Assembly (NCBI GenBank): GCA_036365145.1 | Contig: JAEOAD010000012.1 | Span: 42,724,501 to 42,788,500, forward strand | Length of the DNA: 64,000 bases | Origin: Orientallactaga sibirica | Taxonomy: Eukaryota > Chordata > Mammalia > Rodentia > Dipodidae | Direction: 5' to 3' | Shown here: positions 46,375 through 56,978 of the stretch, piece after piece | How positions within the stretch are numbered: the stretch's first letter is position 1 | How the letters are laid out: each line of letters begins with the position of its first letter | Notes under the pieces: model-generated | Seen by the model: only the letters and a program-made list of their open reading frames with translations | Told to the model about the DNA's origin: nothing | Databases searched by the model: none | Position numbers and translations under genes: made by a program

Positions 46375-46699
46375 TATTGTAGGTAACTTCATGTTGCTGG
46401 GACAAAACACCCAACCAAAAGCAGCTAATGGGAGTGAGGTTTATTTGGACTTCAGTCTCAAGGGAAAGTTAAGCATGGCAGGTTAAAAAGATCATAGAAC
46501 AGAAGCCAGATATCATTTCTTGCCACAGCAGCTAACAGAAATCAGCACAGCTCCATCAATGGGAAAGCTGAGCTATAACAACACTAAGCCTGCAACACAC
46601 ATATTCTAGCAAGGCTCCACTTCTTATATTTCTACCAGCTTGGGACCAAACATTCAGATTACATCTATGCCTATTAAGGACATCTAATAGAAATTATCA
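46375..46699 (-). mobile_element. 3' LTR of a complete MaLR-like element
   Basis: On the minus strand it runs from 'tgataatttctattagatgtcc' to 'gttacctacaata'. Shared landmarks with the 5' LTR: 'gtttggtcccaagctgg' / 'ggtttgaatcagtcc', 'gtggagccttgctag' / 'atggagccttgctgtagg', and the end 'cccagcaacatgaagttac' / 'acagtaacatgaaagtaac'. GATGG lies just outside it at 46,370-46,374. Confidence 0.8.
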
Positions 46700-47670
46700 C
46701 ATTTCACTTTTGGCTACTGGAGATACATGACCATCTCACGATGTAAAATGTATTGAGTCTAACTTTAATTCCAACACTGTTTAAAAGTCCAAAGTTTCAT
46801 CTGAAATAGTCTCTTAAGTATGATCCTGTAAACTCAAAACACAAGTTGCATACACATGATAGCACTGAATAAACATTCCAACGACAAAAAAAGCAGCAAC
46901 CTTTGGCAGGCTTTCCATAGACCTGAAATCGTCAAAATGTTGGAGTTTCCACTATAAACTGTGGTTTCATGCCATGGCTCCTCATAACCTCTATTCAGGG
47001 ACTACAACTGTGCACCACATTGCATAGGGGCCATCTCCAGAAACACATATCCAATGACCCTCTCTAAAATTTGTCATACTTATTAAACCAGTACCAGGTA
47101 GATGACAATGCCAAAATTTGTTAATCCAGAGTAGAATATAGCCTACTTTAAAGACTGGAAAACTCCTCCAGGTACTGTCTTCAAAAGAGCCAGCATTCCT
47201 CCCTCCTACTGTTGCAAGTCAGAGCATATAGGTTCAATCTCAGTGGTAGTAATCTGTTAAACAAGTGTAGATGAAACAGTCGATAAACTCTGGTCCCAAC
47301 TTTCATTTATTTCTGTGCCATGTTCTTCTGCTCTATGTTCAGACAAACATGCTTGTCCCTTACTTTTAATTTAACTTTGCTTAATTTCTTCTGACATGGA
47401 AAAAGCACAACCAACTGCCTGTAGTCCAGTCCTAACAAAGTTCTATTTACCCCTCATAAGTCAAGACTGTACAATACACAGTTATTTATGTATTTAGCTC
47501 TTTCAGCTTTTAGCAGGATGTCCATCAGGGTTTGGTTACTATACCACAAGGTGTCGTAGTCCAGGGTTTTAACAATCCTCCCACATTCCTTCCACAAATC
47601 ACTTCCAAAAGACCAAAAGCCAGATGATAAGGTTTCTATTAGCAACCTCACTTCTCTGGTACCAATTTTC
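46700..47670 (-). mobile_element. Internal region of the MaLR-like element
   Basis: About 970 bp between the two LTRs. On the minus strand it opens with 'ggtaccagagaagtgagg' (complement of 47,641-47,662), which resembles the primer-binding-site region of MaLR elements. It ends with the purine-rich 'ccaaaagtgaaatg' next to the 3' LTR. There is no gag- or pol-like open frame, as expected for a non-autonomous MaLR mobilised by ERV-L relatives. The 65-codon minus frame at 47,454-47,651 is not credible as a gene. Confidence 0.75.
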
Positions 47671-47961
47671 TGTTGAAGTTACTTTCATGTTACTGTGACA
47701 AAATACATAAGTAAGCATCTACTGGGAGGAAAGGTTTCATTGTGGCTTACAGGCTCAAGGGAAAGTTTCTGGAAAGGAAGGGATAGCAGAGGCTGGGCAT
47801 CACTTACTGCCATAGCAGATGCCCCAAAACAGCAAGAGAGTGAGCTGAATTCAGGCAAGGGGGGAGGCTGGGATATATCAACTCTAAGCTTGCCAATAGC
47901 AATTCACCTCCTACAGCAAGGCTCCATCTCCCAAATGCCAGGACTGATTCAAACCACCCCA
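47671..47961 (-). mobile_element. 5' LTR of a complete MaLR-like element
   Basis: On the minus strand it runs from 'tggggtggtttgaatcagtcc' to 'gtaacttcaaca', so TG...CA ends are kept. GATGG lies immediately outside at 47,962-47,966, matching the copy outside the other LTR. The 121-codon plus frame at 47,695-48,060 spans this LTR and is a by-product. Confidence 0.82.
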
Positions 47962-47966
47962 GATGG

Positions 47967-48639
47967 TGCCATATGGCTTTTAGCTAACTATCGTGTCATT
48001 ATAGGAAACTCTAACTGCACCAAGTTGAGGAGGGTGATATTCCAGTTCTGGAGTGATTGAGCAGAAATCATGGACATGAGAATTTTCAGGCAAAGACTTA
48101 GGAAGGAGGTCTTGACACTTTAGATACAACTCATCCGCTTTGGAGCAGATGGGCTGACAAAGGACACATTTATCATCTATGGTGATGGAAAATTAGTATT
48201 TTCACTCCTGGCAGTTATAATCTTTGTCAATAATAATACTGACAACAACAATAATAATAATATTAATAATAATAATGATATAGCAAGAAAGGTAATAAAC
48301 AGTAGTATTTACTTATTTTACTGTATTTACTTATTTTAGACACTGTAATAAGCAATGATGCTCATTTTAAACTTTACTATGCATTTGATAAGTATGCAAG
48401 AAAGGATGACAAAACAAAAGCACATAAACTTGAACTAAAGTTAAACAAACTTAAGTGTTACTAATAATGTTTCCATTTACTATTTATTTCACCATTATGA
48501 AATTGCTTAACACCCTCTTTGTCCATTTTATCATCTCTAAAATAAGAATTCAAATAGTAGATCTTTTCTCATACTAATGTGAATGCCAAAGCAATTGGTC
48601 TAATGACATACCCAAGTGGCTTTCATAGGGTTAACTATT
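47967..48639. other. Single-copy sequence with an AAT-rich tract
   Basis: No gene. An (AAT)n-like stretch lies at about 48,228-48,276. A faint sense MIR order at 48,480-48,600 is too weak to list alone. Confidence 0.45.
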
Positions 48640-48815
48640 GATATTTTCAACAACCATATGAGATGGTGACTAGGTCCTTCTTTGAACAGATGAGCAAACT
48701 ATGAGCTAAACATTTGCACAAGGTCAGAGAAGTAGTACAAGCAGAATTGGAATTTGAGCTACAATAACTTTTACTCTAGAGCTTGTTCTCTCAACTATTG
48801 CAATATTCTGTTGTT
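48640..48815 (-). mobile_element. MIR SINE relic, antisense
   Basis: 'caaccatatgagatggtgactagg...gaacagatgagcaaactatgagctaaacatttgcacaaggtcagagaagtagtacaagcagaattggaatttgagc' is the antisense MIR order in a well-preserved form. Confidence 0.75.
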
Positions 48816-48939
48816 TTATGCCTTAATTTAATAAAAAAGTATTTGTGGTACTGGTAATTTGTAGTATTAGCCATATCTAGGGGTTTGGGGATAGAAACTT
48901 AATGGTAAGTTAGTAATTACTTTTCTCAGTACAGTCACA

Positions 48940-49255
48940 GAACATAAGGAAGACAGACAACTTACAGGATGAATTTTTGTTTTGGCCCATACTTTCAGAA
49001 CTGTTAGCTCATCATGGCAAGGGAAGGTTTGGTTGAATTGAGTTCACAGCATGGTATCCAGGAAACAGAGAAGAGGCAATATATGAAGAAGCCATGCCAA
49101 GGTATTATACTAAAGATATAGATCCTCTGTGATTTAATTACTTTAATTAAGGCTCCCCTCCTACCTTTATCCACATCCCAGTAATCTGACCATATTGTGA
49201 ATCCATTATTAGATTAATCCACTCATTAGGACAAAGCAACCATGATAGTGAGAAA
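48940..49255 (-). mobile_element. Probable MaLR-like LTR relic, antisense
   Basis: 'atactttcagaactgttagctcatcatggcaagggaagg' and 'ggctcccctcctacctttatccacatcccagtaatctgaccatattgtgaatcc' occupy the positions expected in antisense MaLR-type LTRs. Boundaries are unclear. Confidence 0.45.
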
Positions 49256-49634
49256 AAAATACATATTCTAATAGAGAAAATAAAAAGTGTACTTATTCAT
49301 GAACATTTAACTAAACTGAGGAACTCAAAGCAATACTTGCATTATTCCATGAGAAAATAAACAAAAATATACTGGGCTTAAAGAATTAAAAAGACAAAAT
49401 TCCTGAGAAAAAAATACTTAAAAGGTAAGATTAAAGAAGATGGTGTAGGACAGAATGTATACAAGATTAAAGATCTTTATAATTTTGCTAAGAATAATAA
49501 AAAATAACCACTGGAGAATTTTAAGCATAAAATAACATGATTAGATTTGTTATTGGAAACATCATTGTCCTGTTAGGAAAATGGTGAGAAGACACAACAA
49601 AAATAATAAGTAATTACTAGTGTCATATTTATCA
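49256..49634. other. Single-copy AT-rich sequence, no gene seen
   Basis: Nothing recognised. Confidence 0.45.
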
Positions 49635-49643
49635 TTAAGTTTT

Positions 49644-49852
49644 TTAAAATATATTTTACTTATTTATTTATTTGATAGAGAGAAAGAGGCAGAGAGAGAG
49701 AAAGAATGGGTGTGCCACTGCAAATGAACTCCAGGAACTCCAGATGCATTGCCCCCCTTGTACATCTGGCTTACATGGGTCCTGAAGAATCGAACTGGGA
49801 TCCTTTGGCTTTGCAGGCAAACACCTTAACTGCTAAGCCATCTCTCCAGCCT
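49644..49852 (-). mobile_element. DIP-type SINE, short form, antisense, with target-site duplication
   Basis: 'ttatttatttatttgatagagag', 'gtgtgccactgcaaatgaactcc', a 9-bp local duplication ('aactccagg aactccag'), 'gtacatctggcttacatgggtcc', reversed head 'actgctaagccatctctccagcc'. TTAAGTTTT at 49,635-49,643 and 49,853-49,861 is the target duplication. Confidence 0.9.
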
Positions 49853-49863
49853 TTAAGTTTTAT

Positions 49864-51640
49864 TCTAATTGATTATATACATTGTATGGAAATTGATAAG
49901 AATAGTCTGGATAATGACTGACCATAGGGAGATGTTGATAACAGTAGATGTAAATGTTTAAATGTTTAAATGTCATTATCTTCAAGGACTTACAAATTAA
50001 TTGAATAGGGCAAGATGAGAGAAGGGAAGTAATTGTTGCACGAGCCTCTGCATTCTGGTTTATGCATCTAGAGGATGTTGGTACTGAATCTATGGATGGA
50101 AGAGTATTGAGCTTAGGAAGGAAGGTGCAGTACTGAGTCTTAGAGATGGGGAGTTTGAAATTCTGGAAGGATGGTGCCAAAGGAATAGTAATGATAGCTG
50201 GTGCAATTCTGTCAAAGTATCAAGATGAGGAATTGATTCATAAATAGGAACTGAAGACAATAATTAATACCATAAAATATTCAAAGTGTAAAATTGAATA
50301 GACTCCAAGTTACTGATTTAAGGGCTGTGCTGAGAAGGATGTCATCTCTTTTAATGTAACAAGAGGGAAAAAGATGCTGTATGCTGACATAAACAAGTTT
50401 GTAAGTATTGTGTTTAGACGGAAACAATATGAAGAAGGTCTTGTTAAATGGTTTCAATGTTCTCTCTTAACTTTGTTTCTCTGAAAATCAGCTTGTCTGT
50501 CTTTCAGGGTTTGGAGTAGTTATTTTCAGAGTATCATGTATGCCTATAAGTGACAAAAGCTTCTGTCTGTGGTATTTAAACTATTTTAATGATTGAACAA
50601 TTTTCTTATACAAAGTTAGCCTGAAGCCTTAGGGGTAAAGGTTGTATACTAAAATCAATAATAAAGGCTAGATCTGGATCAGGTTTAATGGAAGGAATCA
50701 ATATGCTGTAAAGGATTTTGAAATTTGACTTTTACACTAGAAAATAAGAGTTTATTTTTTAGCAGAAACTCAAGTAATGGGCAACTTTGTTAGTTTTTAA
50801 AATAATATATTTTAATATTTTATTTCTTTGTATTTTACATGCCCAAATAAATTCACACATATTGACATTTTTAAAGATCATACTATATTCCTTTTTTGTT
50901 CTACCTGTATGCTGAGATATACTGCCTCACTTGCTCCTCCTACTTACTTTGTATTTTTCCCTGATGATGTATGTCAGAAAAACAATTATGTCTTCCAGAT
51001 TGTTCTCCAGCTTTCTAGAAATATTGGAATATTTCTATGTAAAATAATTATTAATATGTACTTATATGTTAATTATTTATATTAACATACCTCCTACATT
51101 CAAAATGAGGTTAGATCTATCCACTATTCATCCTTTGCTATATTGATAGTGATTAAATTTTTAGTGACATTTTGTTTCTGTGAACCAATACAGCTAGAAT
51201 ATATTTGTTATGCAATATTATCCAAGTGTGTATATATTTGAATATGTGTCATATCCATTTACATATAGATACAAATAAATAGATAGATAGATATATGGCA
51301 TAGTTATAGGTACAGGACACAAAAAGATAGGAAGACAGGATAAATTTTTTGTAGGAGAGGGATTTCCAAGGCATGCATGTAATTTTCATGTCAATAGATT
51401 TTGTTAAGCTACATATAACATGGATAAAACAATTAATATTTTATCTGTGAATGCATGAACACATTCATTTCTAAATCTCTACTAAATAGAGGTAAATATT
51501 TTTAAAGGAAATACTGAGAAAAGTTTTGCTTTATATGATTAATTTCTCATATATTTTTAAAAGTGATAGCAACTGTGTGAAAATTATTTTTCTCTTTTGT
51601 ATTAAGCTTAAATGAGAAATCCATGTGACTAATTTCCAGA
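49864..51640. other. Single-copy AT-rich sequence, no gene seen
   Basis: The 106-codon minus frame at 49,860-50,180 has no recognisable motif and partly reads AT-rich sequence. Nothing else identified. Confidence 0.45.
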
Positions 51641-52100
51641 GTAGAGAATAGGAGGTTTCTCATCTGTACCCCAATTCAATAGAGTGAAATCAAAAGAACT
51701 ATTTTTCCAGTCATGGGGTGTGCTCCTCCACACTCTCTCACCAGCTAACTGCCTCTACATGGTGCTTACAGATTGAGTTGCTCCAGAGATGCGTCTTCTG
51801 TAAGTTGTCACTTATGCTGAGGTGGGCTTTCTGGTGATGCAGCTGCCTTTGGGTCAAAGCAGTATGGGGAGGTCACCATCCAGGATGACATGAGACTTCT
51901 CATGGTGCAGTTGCCTTTGAGTCATCTATTGCTCCTGTAAGCAACCACTCACCCTGCTCTATAAGTAACCCTGGTGAAATCATTGTTCATCAGAACTGGT
52001 TTGGGTGTAATCATCCTTTTGGTCTGTCACCTGTGCCCTATTTGGGGCAAAGAGTGTGTTTGCATTACCTCAGGGAAAAGGTTTCCCATGACACTACTGA
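51641..52100 (+). mobile_element. LTR-like region, family unassigned
   Basis: More GC-rich than its surroundings. It has an internal imperfect repeat about 70 bp apart ('gatgcagctgcctttgggtca' near 51,835 and 'ggtgcagttgcctttgagtca' near 51,904) and a 'ctctataagtaacc' segment with the look of a TATA-to-R transition in an LTR. No termini or target duplication found, and no coding content. Confidence 0.3.
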
Positions 52101-52426
52101 TCCTTGGAAGATGAGAAAAAAATTGGAAGAGTTCACGAATGGAATAGTTAATAAACTTTGACAGCCATGCACAGATCCTAGGATAGTTGAAGAAAATCTT
52201 GGGGAAAGAGTGAAGTTCATATAAAATGTGTAGAAAGAGTAAGGATTATGGGAGACTTCAAATCCAGGATGCTTTTCAATCAGGGTATGGATGCAACAAG
52301 CATGTGCCCTGTGACTGTTGGGGTTAAGTTCAGGAAATGATGAGCAGGTAATTTTGGATGTAGTACAGAGGACTGTTGTAAAAGAAAGATAAAAAAGTGC
52401 ATTGCAATTTTCTTTGTTGTTGTTGA

Positions 52427-52583
52427 TTTTTTTTTTTTTTTTTTTTTGAGTTAGGGTCTTGCTCTAGCCCAGAGTTGACCTGGAATTCACTATGTAGTCT
52501 CAGGGTGGCCACGAACTCATGGAGATCCTCCTACCTCTCCCTCCTGAGTGCACGGATTAAAGGTATGTGCCACCATACCTGGC
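52427..52583 (-). mobile_element. B1 SINE, antisense
   Basis: A T-run of about 20, then 'gctctagcccagagttgacctggaattcactatgtagtctcagggtggccacgaactcatgg' and 'gtgccaccatacctggc'. Relatively well preserved. Confidence 0.9.
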
Positions 52584-52722
52584 ACAAGGGGGCTCTGTAA
52601 CAATGTTTATCAAGTTTGAAATGTCTATTATAACTTTCCAAAGTATCTAAAGTATGTGGTCATTTATACAAGGAAGAATTTTCTTCTATGTGTGTATGCA
52701 TGCAAAAATATGTGCATGTATT

Positions 52723-53035
52723 TGTGTGTGTGTGTGCATGTGTAGGCCAGATGACAATCTCATGTTATTTCCATCAACTTAGTCCACCTTTTTACTCTTT
52801 CCTTTTTTTTTTTTTTTTTTTTTTTTTGTGAGAGTGGGTATCTTATTGGCCTGGAACAATTAGGTCAGATTTCCTAGCCAGAGAATTTAAGGTATCTCCA
52901 TGTCCCTAATTCCTTAGCACTAGAATTATAAACATGTACCATCATAGCCATTTTCTTAAAATATGGGGTCTGGGGATCAAATTCAGGTGCTTATGCTTTG
53001 TGAGGTATGTTACTGACTGATGTAATTCCCTAGTT
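52723..53035 (-). mobile_element. B4-like composite SINE, antisense
   Basis: 'gtgtgtgtgtgtgcatgtgtaggccagatgacaatctcatg' and the central 'gtgagagtgggtatcttattggcctgg' after a T-run, then 'ggtctggggatcaaattcaggtgcttatgc' at the tRNA-like end. Diverged. Confidence 0.65.
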
Positions 53036-53984
53036 CAGGAAGACTTTTGAAATGTGGCTATAAATTCTGAACTAGAAGAAAAGAAAGAACCAAGGGTAAG
53101 GCACCTTGGGACTGGAGAAATGGCTACATAGAGGATTATTATTCCAAGAATCATCAGAAAAGTGAGTAAGGACTTGGCAAAAGCAGGAAAGGAAAAGGAC
53201 AAATTTATAGCAGAAATTTCATAAGTAAGGACAAGAAAAATGTAACAGCAAAGTGCAGGGTGCAAACTTGTGTGATGGTTTGGAAATGGGGCAAAGGATA
53301 ATGTGACTAGGCCACAAAATGCTAGAAAGTGCAATGTGAGCTGCAGGCCATTGACAACATGAAGAAGCAGGGAGTCCTGCAGGCTACAAAATCAACCAGC
53401 CAGAAAAGATGTAGCCTATACAGGTAATTAATCACTGTTTGATTGAATATGAAGATATGAGAGAGAACACATACCTGCTACTGAAAACAAAGTCAGAATC
53501 CTATGGATAGGAAGGTCATATACTCCAGAGATAGCTCCCACTGGTTTTGGCTAAGAAGAGTTGTTTTGCCCACCACACAGTCTCTGAATCCTGCATATCC
53601 CCTTCAATCCATGATGCTTTCACTCTTGGTTAGAAAAGTTTTTGTTTTTTGTTTGTTTGCTTGCTTTTTACTGGTGGCAAGTAAAACTGGGGAGAGCCAA
53701 GATCCATCACAGGATCAAAAAAAGATAACTAATTGCCTAGCACAAGATGAGCTGCCTTTATCACATCCCCCATGGCACAGGAGACATTACAGAAGGATCG
53801 TGATTTAAACATGAGTTTTTCTCTCACTGCTAGCCTGATAACTGTGGTAGAAAAGAAGCTGAAAGTTGAACTGATTCACTTAGTGAATGTACAAGTTAAT
53901 TGCTGAAGAACTAAACTAATCTTTGTCAGCAGATGGAAAACTCCCAAAGAGAGATCTGTCCAGAAAGGTCACAGAGGGATGATA
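53036..53984. other. Single-copy sequence, no gene seen
   Basis: Open frames at 53,035-53,334 (minus) and 53,503-53,808 (plus) have no recognisable motif. A short 'gggactggagaaatggctac' near 53,109 looks like an isolated scrap of a SINE head. Confidence 0.4.
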
Positions 53985-54235
53985 AAAAGAAAGGACAGCT
54001 TAGACTAAAACAAAGTAAAATGCAGCTTGTGGCTAGGGTAGCCTGATTACAAGAATGACTGATATGCAAATTGTCACATCTTGCCTGCTAGCTTACCCCT
54101 CCCCTTGGCTAAGAAAGCTATAAAATAAAAGTAAAATATCATCTCAGGGTCAGAGTTTCTTTTGTAAGCTATCTCAGCTCTTTGGGCCCCAGGTAAGTAA
54201 ACTCTACTTTCACTCATATTGGCCCTGGAGCAAAA
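53985..54235 (+). mobile_element. Candidate LTR U3-R-U5 piece, sense, family unassigned
   Basis: 'gctagcttacccctccccttggctaagaaagctataaaataaaag' looks like an LTR promoter with a TATA-like box. It is followed by 'gagtttcttttgtaagctatctcagctctttgggccccagg' and 'gtaagtaaactctactttcac', in the position of an R/U5 segment. No termini, duplication or internal region seen. It could be an unrelated promoter-like sequence. Confidence 0.3.
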
Positions 54236-54329
54236 TTTCCACAGAATTTTTGCAACATGACCAGCTTTTAAGAGATGGAGATAGACACTGTGGACACTCA
54301 AAACTCATCAAAGCAGAAATTCAGAGGTT

Positions 54330-54655
54330 TCAAACAGCTCAGCACTGAAGTAGACTTATATAACATATTTACCAAAGCTCAGGGAACATTCCAGAAGAGG
54401 AAGCACAAAGACTGTTAGGAGCCACAGGGTGGGAAGGATTATCCTGAAGCATTGGCCTTTGACCACTGCCCCCCACCCCTCAGAATCTGATTCATTTATG
54501 TCTTTACAGTTAATATGAAAAACCCCACTGATAAGGGCCCTCAGTGGAAGGAGGGGAGGAAAGAGGAGATATAAGAATGTAACCTGACAGGAATATGACC
54601 AATGTATGATTTATTCATATAATACAGTTTATAATTAATAAAAACTAAAAATAGG
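54330..54655 (+). mobile_element. L1 3'-UTR fragment, sense
   Basis: 'gaagtagacttatataacatatttaccaaagctcagggaac...gaagaggaagcacaaagactgttaggagccacagg' parallels 63,081-63,160 in the large L1 ('gaagtagacctaaaacgaatcc...gaagaggaggcagaaagtctgttatagccacaag'). It ends in an A/T-rich tail with AATAAAAAC near 54,637. It is a separate older insertion lying just upstream of the large L1 and in the same orientation. Confidence 0.75.
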
Positions 54656-54734
54656 TGGAAAATGTAGAAACATATTTAAATAACTACATGATTCATTAAT
54701 TAAATAAAACAAAAATAAATTGCACAGACTTAAA

Positions 54735-55760
54735 AAAGATGCTTGCAGGACTTCTGGTCAATATGGTATCCACCTAACCATGCCTCACATCACAGAAAAG
54801 GAAAGGCAAGATCTTTAGGGTTCATTGGGGTTTTTTAGGGGTTTACAGATTCCAGTGGGAAGGTACAGAGGAGCAAAGTAAGGAATCCACTGATTCCCAC
54901 ACTCTCAGGTAGCCCATTAGTCCCCCAGTCCCCTCAAGCAGCCATCCGAGCTGCAGTCCCAGCCACCAGTTCCTTCTGCACTAACTGCAAGCTAAATGGA
55001 CCCAGGCCAGCATGCTTGCATTCCCCCCTCCCTAGGTATTCCCTCCACCACGGAGCTCCACACACAAATACCATCCCACTCACTGCCTCCCTCCCCCCCC
55101 CAGTGCGCAGACCTAAGCCAGCAGGCTAGTGTTCCCCTCCCTAGGCTTTTCTGCCACCAGGGTCCTCCAGTCATGACCACCTTCTCATCCTCTGCCCCTC
55201 CCTGTATGGACCAGATCCTACTGCACTTCCTTCAGGCTACTTGGACCCAGGCCAGTGGGTTATTCTTCACCCTTCCCTCCCCTTTCCCTCCAACCTACTG
55301 GGACCACCACCAATCCCCCTCCCCCCTGTGCATCACCTGACATGCAGCAGTCCCATATCCCCACCCTGCCTTGTAACAAGACACAGCAATCCCATTCACC
55401 CCCTGCTAAATGGTCCCAATAGACCCTCTGTCCCATCCCTTCACCCCTAAGCATCAAGGAACCACTAAGCATTCCCATCCTCCACCCCCTGCAGCCCAGC
55501 CACAACACCAGTCTGATTTGTCCCATTCCCCCACCCCTGTCCCCTTGGGCTACCTGACCACTCAATCCCATACCCCAAACCACCAAACAACAAGCCCCTT
55601 CATCAGGTCCTCGGACCCCCACCAGAACCTCACGGTCTCCTTCCCTCTGAGCAAGCAGGCTCCATTGCCATCAGAAGCATAGTTTAAGCAATCATAAAAG
55701 GGAATAATCACTGAAGACACTTCTAGGGTAAACTACAGCTCCCTCCTCAATTAAATAAGA
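54735..55760 (+). mobile_element. L1 5' UTR with monomer-like repeats
   Basis: This C-rich stretch precedes L1 ORF1. A phrase recurs at 54,998 ('ggacccaggccagcatgc'), 55,110 ('gacctaagccagcaggct') and 55,243 ('ggacccaggccagtgggt'), spaced about 110-130 bp and each followed by a run of C with 'ccctccct'. Rodent L1 promoters are often built of tandem monomers, so this probably is the promoter of the element. Start near 54,735 is inferred from the change in composition. The Pro-rich open frames on both strands are by-products. Confidence 0.7.
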
Positions 55761-55825
55761 TTTCTACAGTGTGATGGGCAGACCACAGCACAAAAGGAAT
55801 AACATGAAAAATCAAATGTAAGTAA

Positions 55826-56766
55826 ATGCAAGAAGATTGCCCAGAACCCCAAAATGAAGATACAAGCTATGCAATCCTGGTCAAACAAATAGAAGTTGCA
55901 GAAAATCAACAAAGAGCCAGTAATTGTATGAATGCTGTCCTTGCTAGATTAGACCTAATAGAAAAGAACCAGGAAGGGTTCCAAAGACAGTTAAATGATC
56001 TGAAGGAGAGTGAAAAAAAAGAGGACCTCAATAACCAGCTGGCTAAGCTCAATGAAGACATAAATAAATGCAAGAATGAATTCCAACAAGCATTAAGAAA
56101 ATCAGAAAATGACATGAAAAGGGAACTCAACAGAGGCATGGAAACTATACATTAAAAAAAAAAAAAAAAAACAGTAGAAAATAGAAACCAAAATGAACAA
56201 GCCCAAAACTCTATAGAAGCTCTTCAGATAGAGTCAGCCATGTGGAAGACAGAAACTCGGAACTATAAGACAAAACAGAAGAAACAGTTCATGAGTCCAA
56301 AAGTGTCAATAAGTTCAAAAATTTTGTGAACAGAACTTGAGGGAACTGTAGAATACTCTTAAACATCCCAACATTTGGATCATGGGATTACCAGAAGGGG
56401 AGAAAAATTCAGACCAAAGGCATGGAGAATCTATTTAACAAAATTATTGAAGAAAACATTCCCACTCTCTCAAAAGAAAGTCTCATCAAGTTAAAAGAAG
56501 AAGATAACAGAACTCCGAACAGACTGGACCAAAGGAGAAATTATCCAAGACATATTATCATTAAGACTCTAAACATCAATAACAAAGACAAAGTCATAAA
56601 AGCAGCTAGGGAAAAACAACACATCACAAAAAAAGGAAACCCCATCAGAATTACTTCAGACTTCTCAATGGAAATACTGAAAGCCAGAAGGGCCCAGAAT
56701 GGGCCAATGCAAAAGCTAAGAACTTATGGCTTCCAACCCAACATAAGTATTCCTCATACTAGATAG
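55826..56766 (+). pseudogene. L1 ORF1 (RNA-binding chaperone), broken
   Basis: ORF1p is the L1 RNA-binding protein: N-terminal coiled coil, central RRM-like domain and C-terminal domain. The first open piece (55,826-56,155) is Glu/Lys/Gln/Leu-rich with heptad-like spacing, fitting the coiled coil. A run of 18 A at 56,154-56,171 follows a stop, and the frame is lost. A second open piece in another phase (56,422-56,766) has the central/C-terminal hallmarks: 'RTPNRLDQRRNYPRHIII', 'KVIKAAREK' and 'FSMEILKARRAQ'. The tail past 56,766 is out of frame up to about 56,850. Non-functional. Confidence 0.85.
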
Positions 56767-56978
56767 TGAAAGAAAAACTTTCTATGATAAAACTCAGCTT
56801 TACAACTATATGAACACAAAGCTAAACCTACAGTAAGTACTTCAGTGAATTTTCCACACAGACGAATCAAATAACCAACCTCAAGAGCCCACAAGAAGCA
56901 GATCACAATAAACAAACTGAAAAGACACAAAAAACTACAAACTCCAAGAAACTACCAAACCACATAAGCCACCACAAT

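Noticed and set aside
47695..48060. 121-codon plus frame
   Set aside because: It runs across the 5' LTR of the MaLR-like element in the wrong orientation.
54992..55682. Pro-rich plus frames and Gly-rich minus frames up to 120 codons
   Set aside because: They translate the C-rich L1 5' UTR. Frames of this length on both strands are expected from skewed composition.
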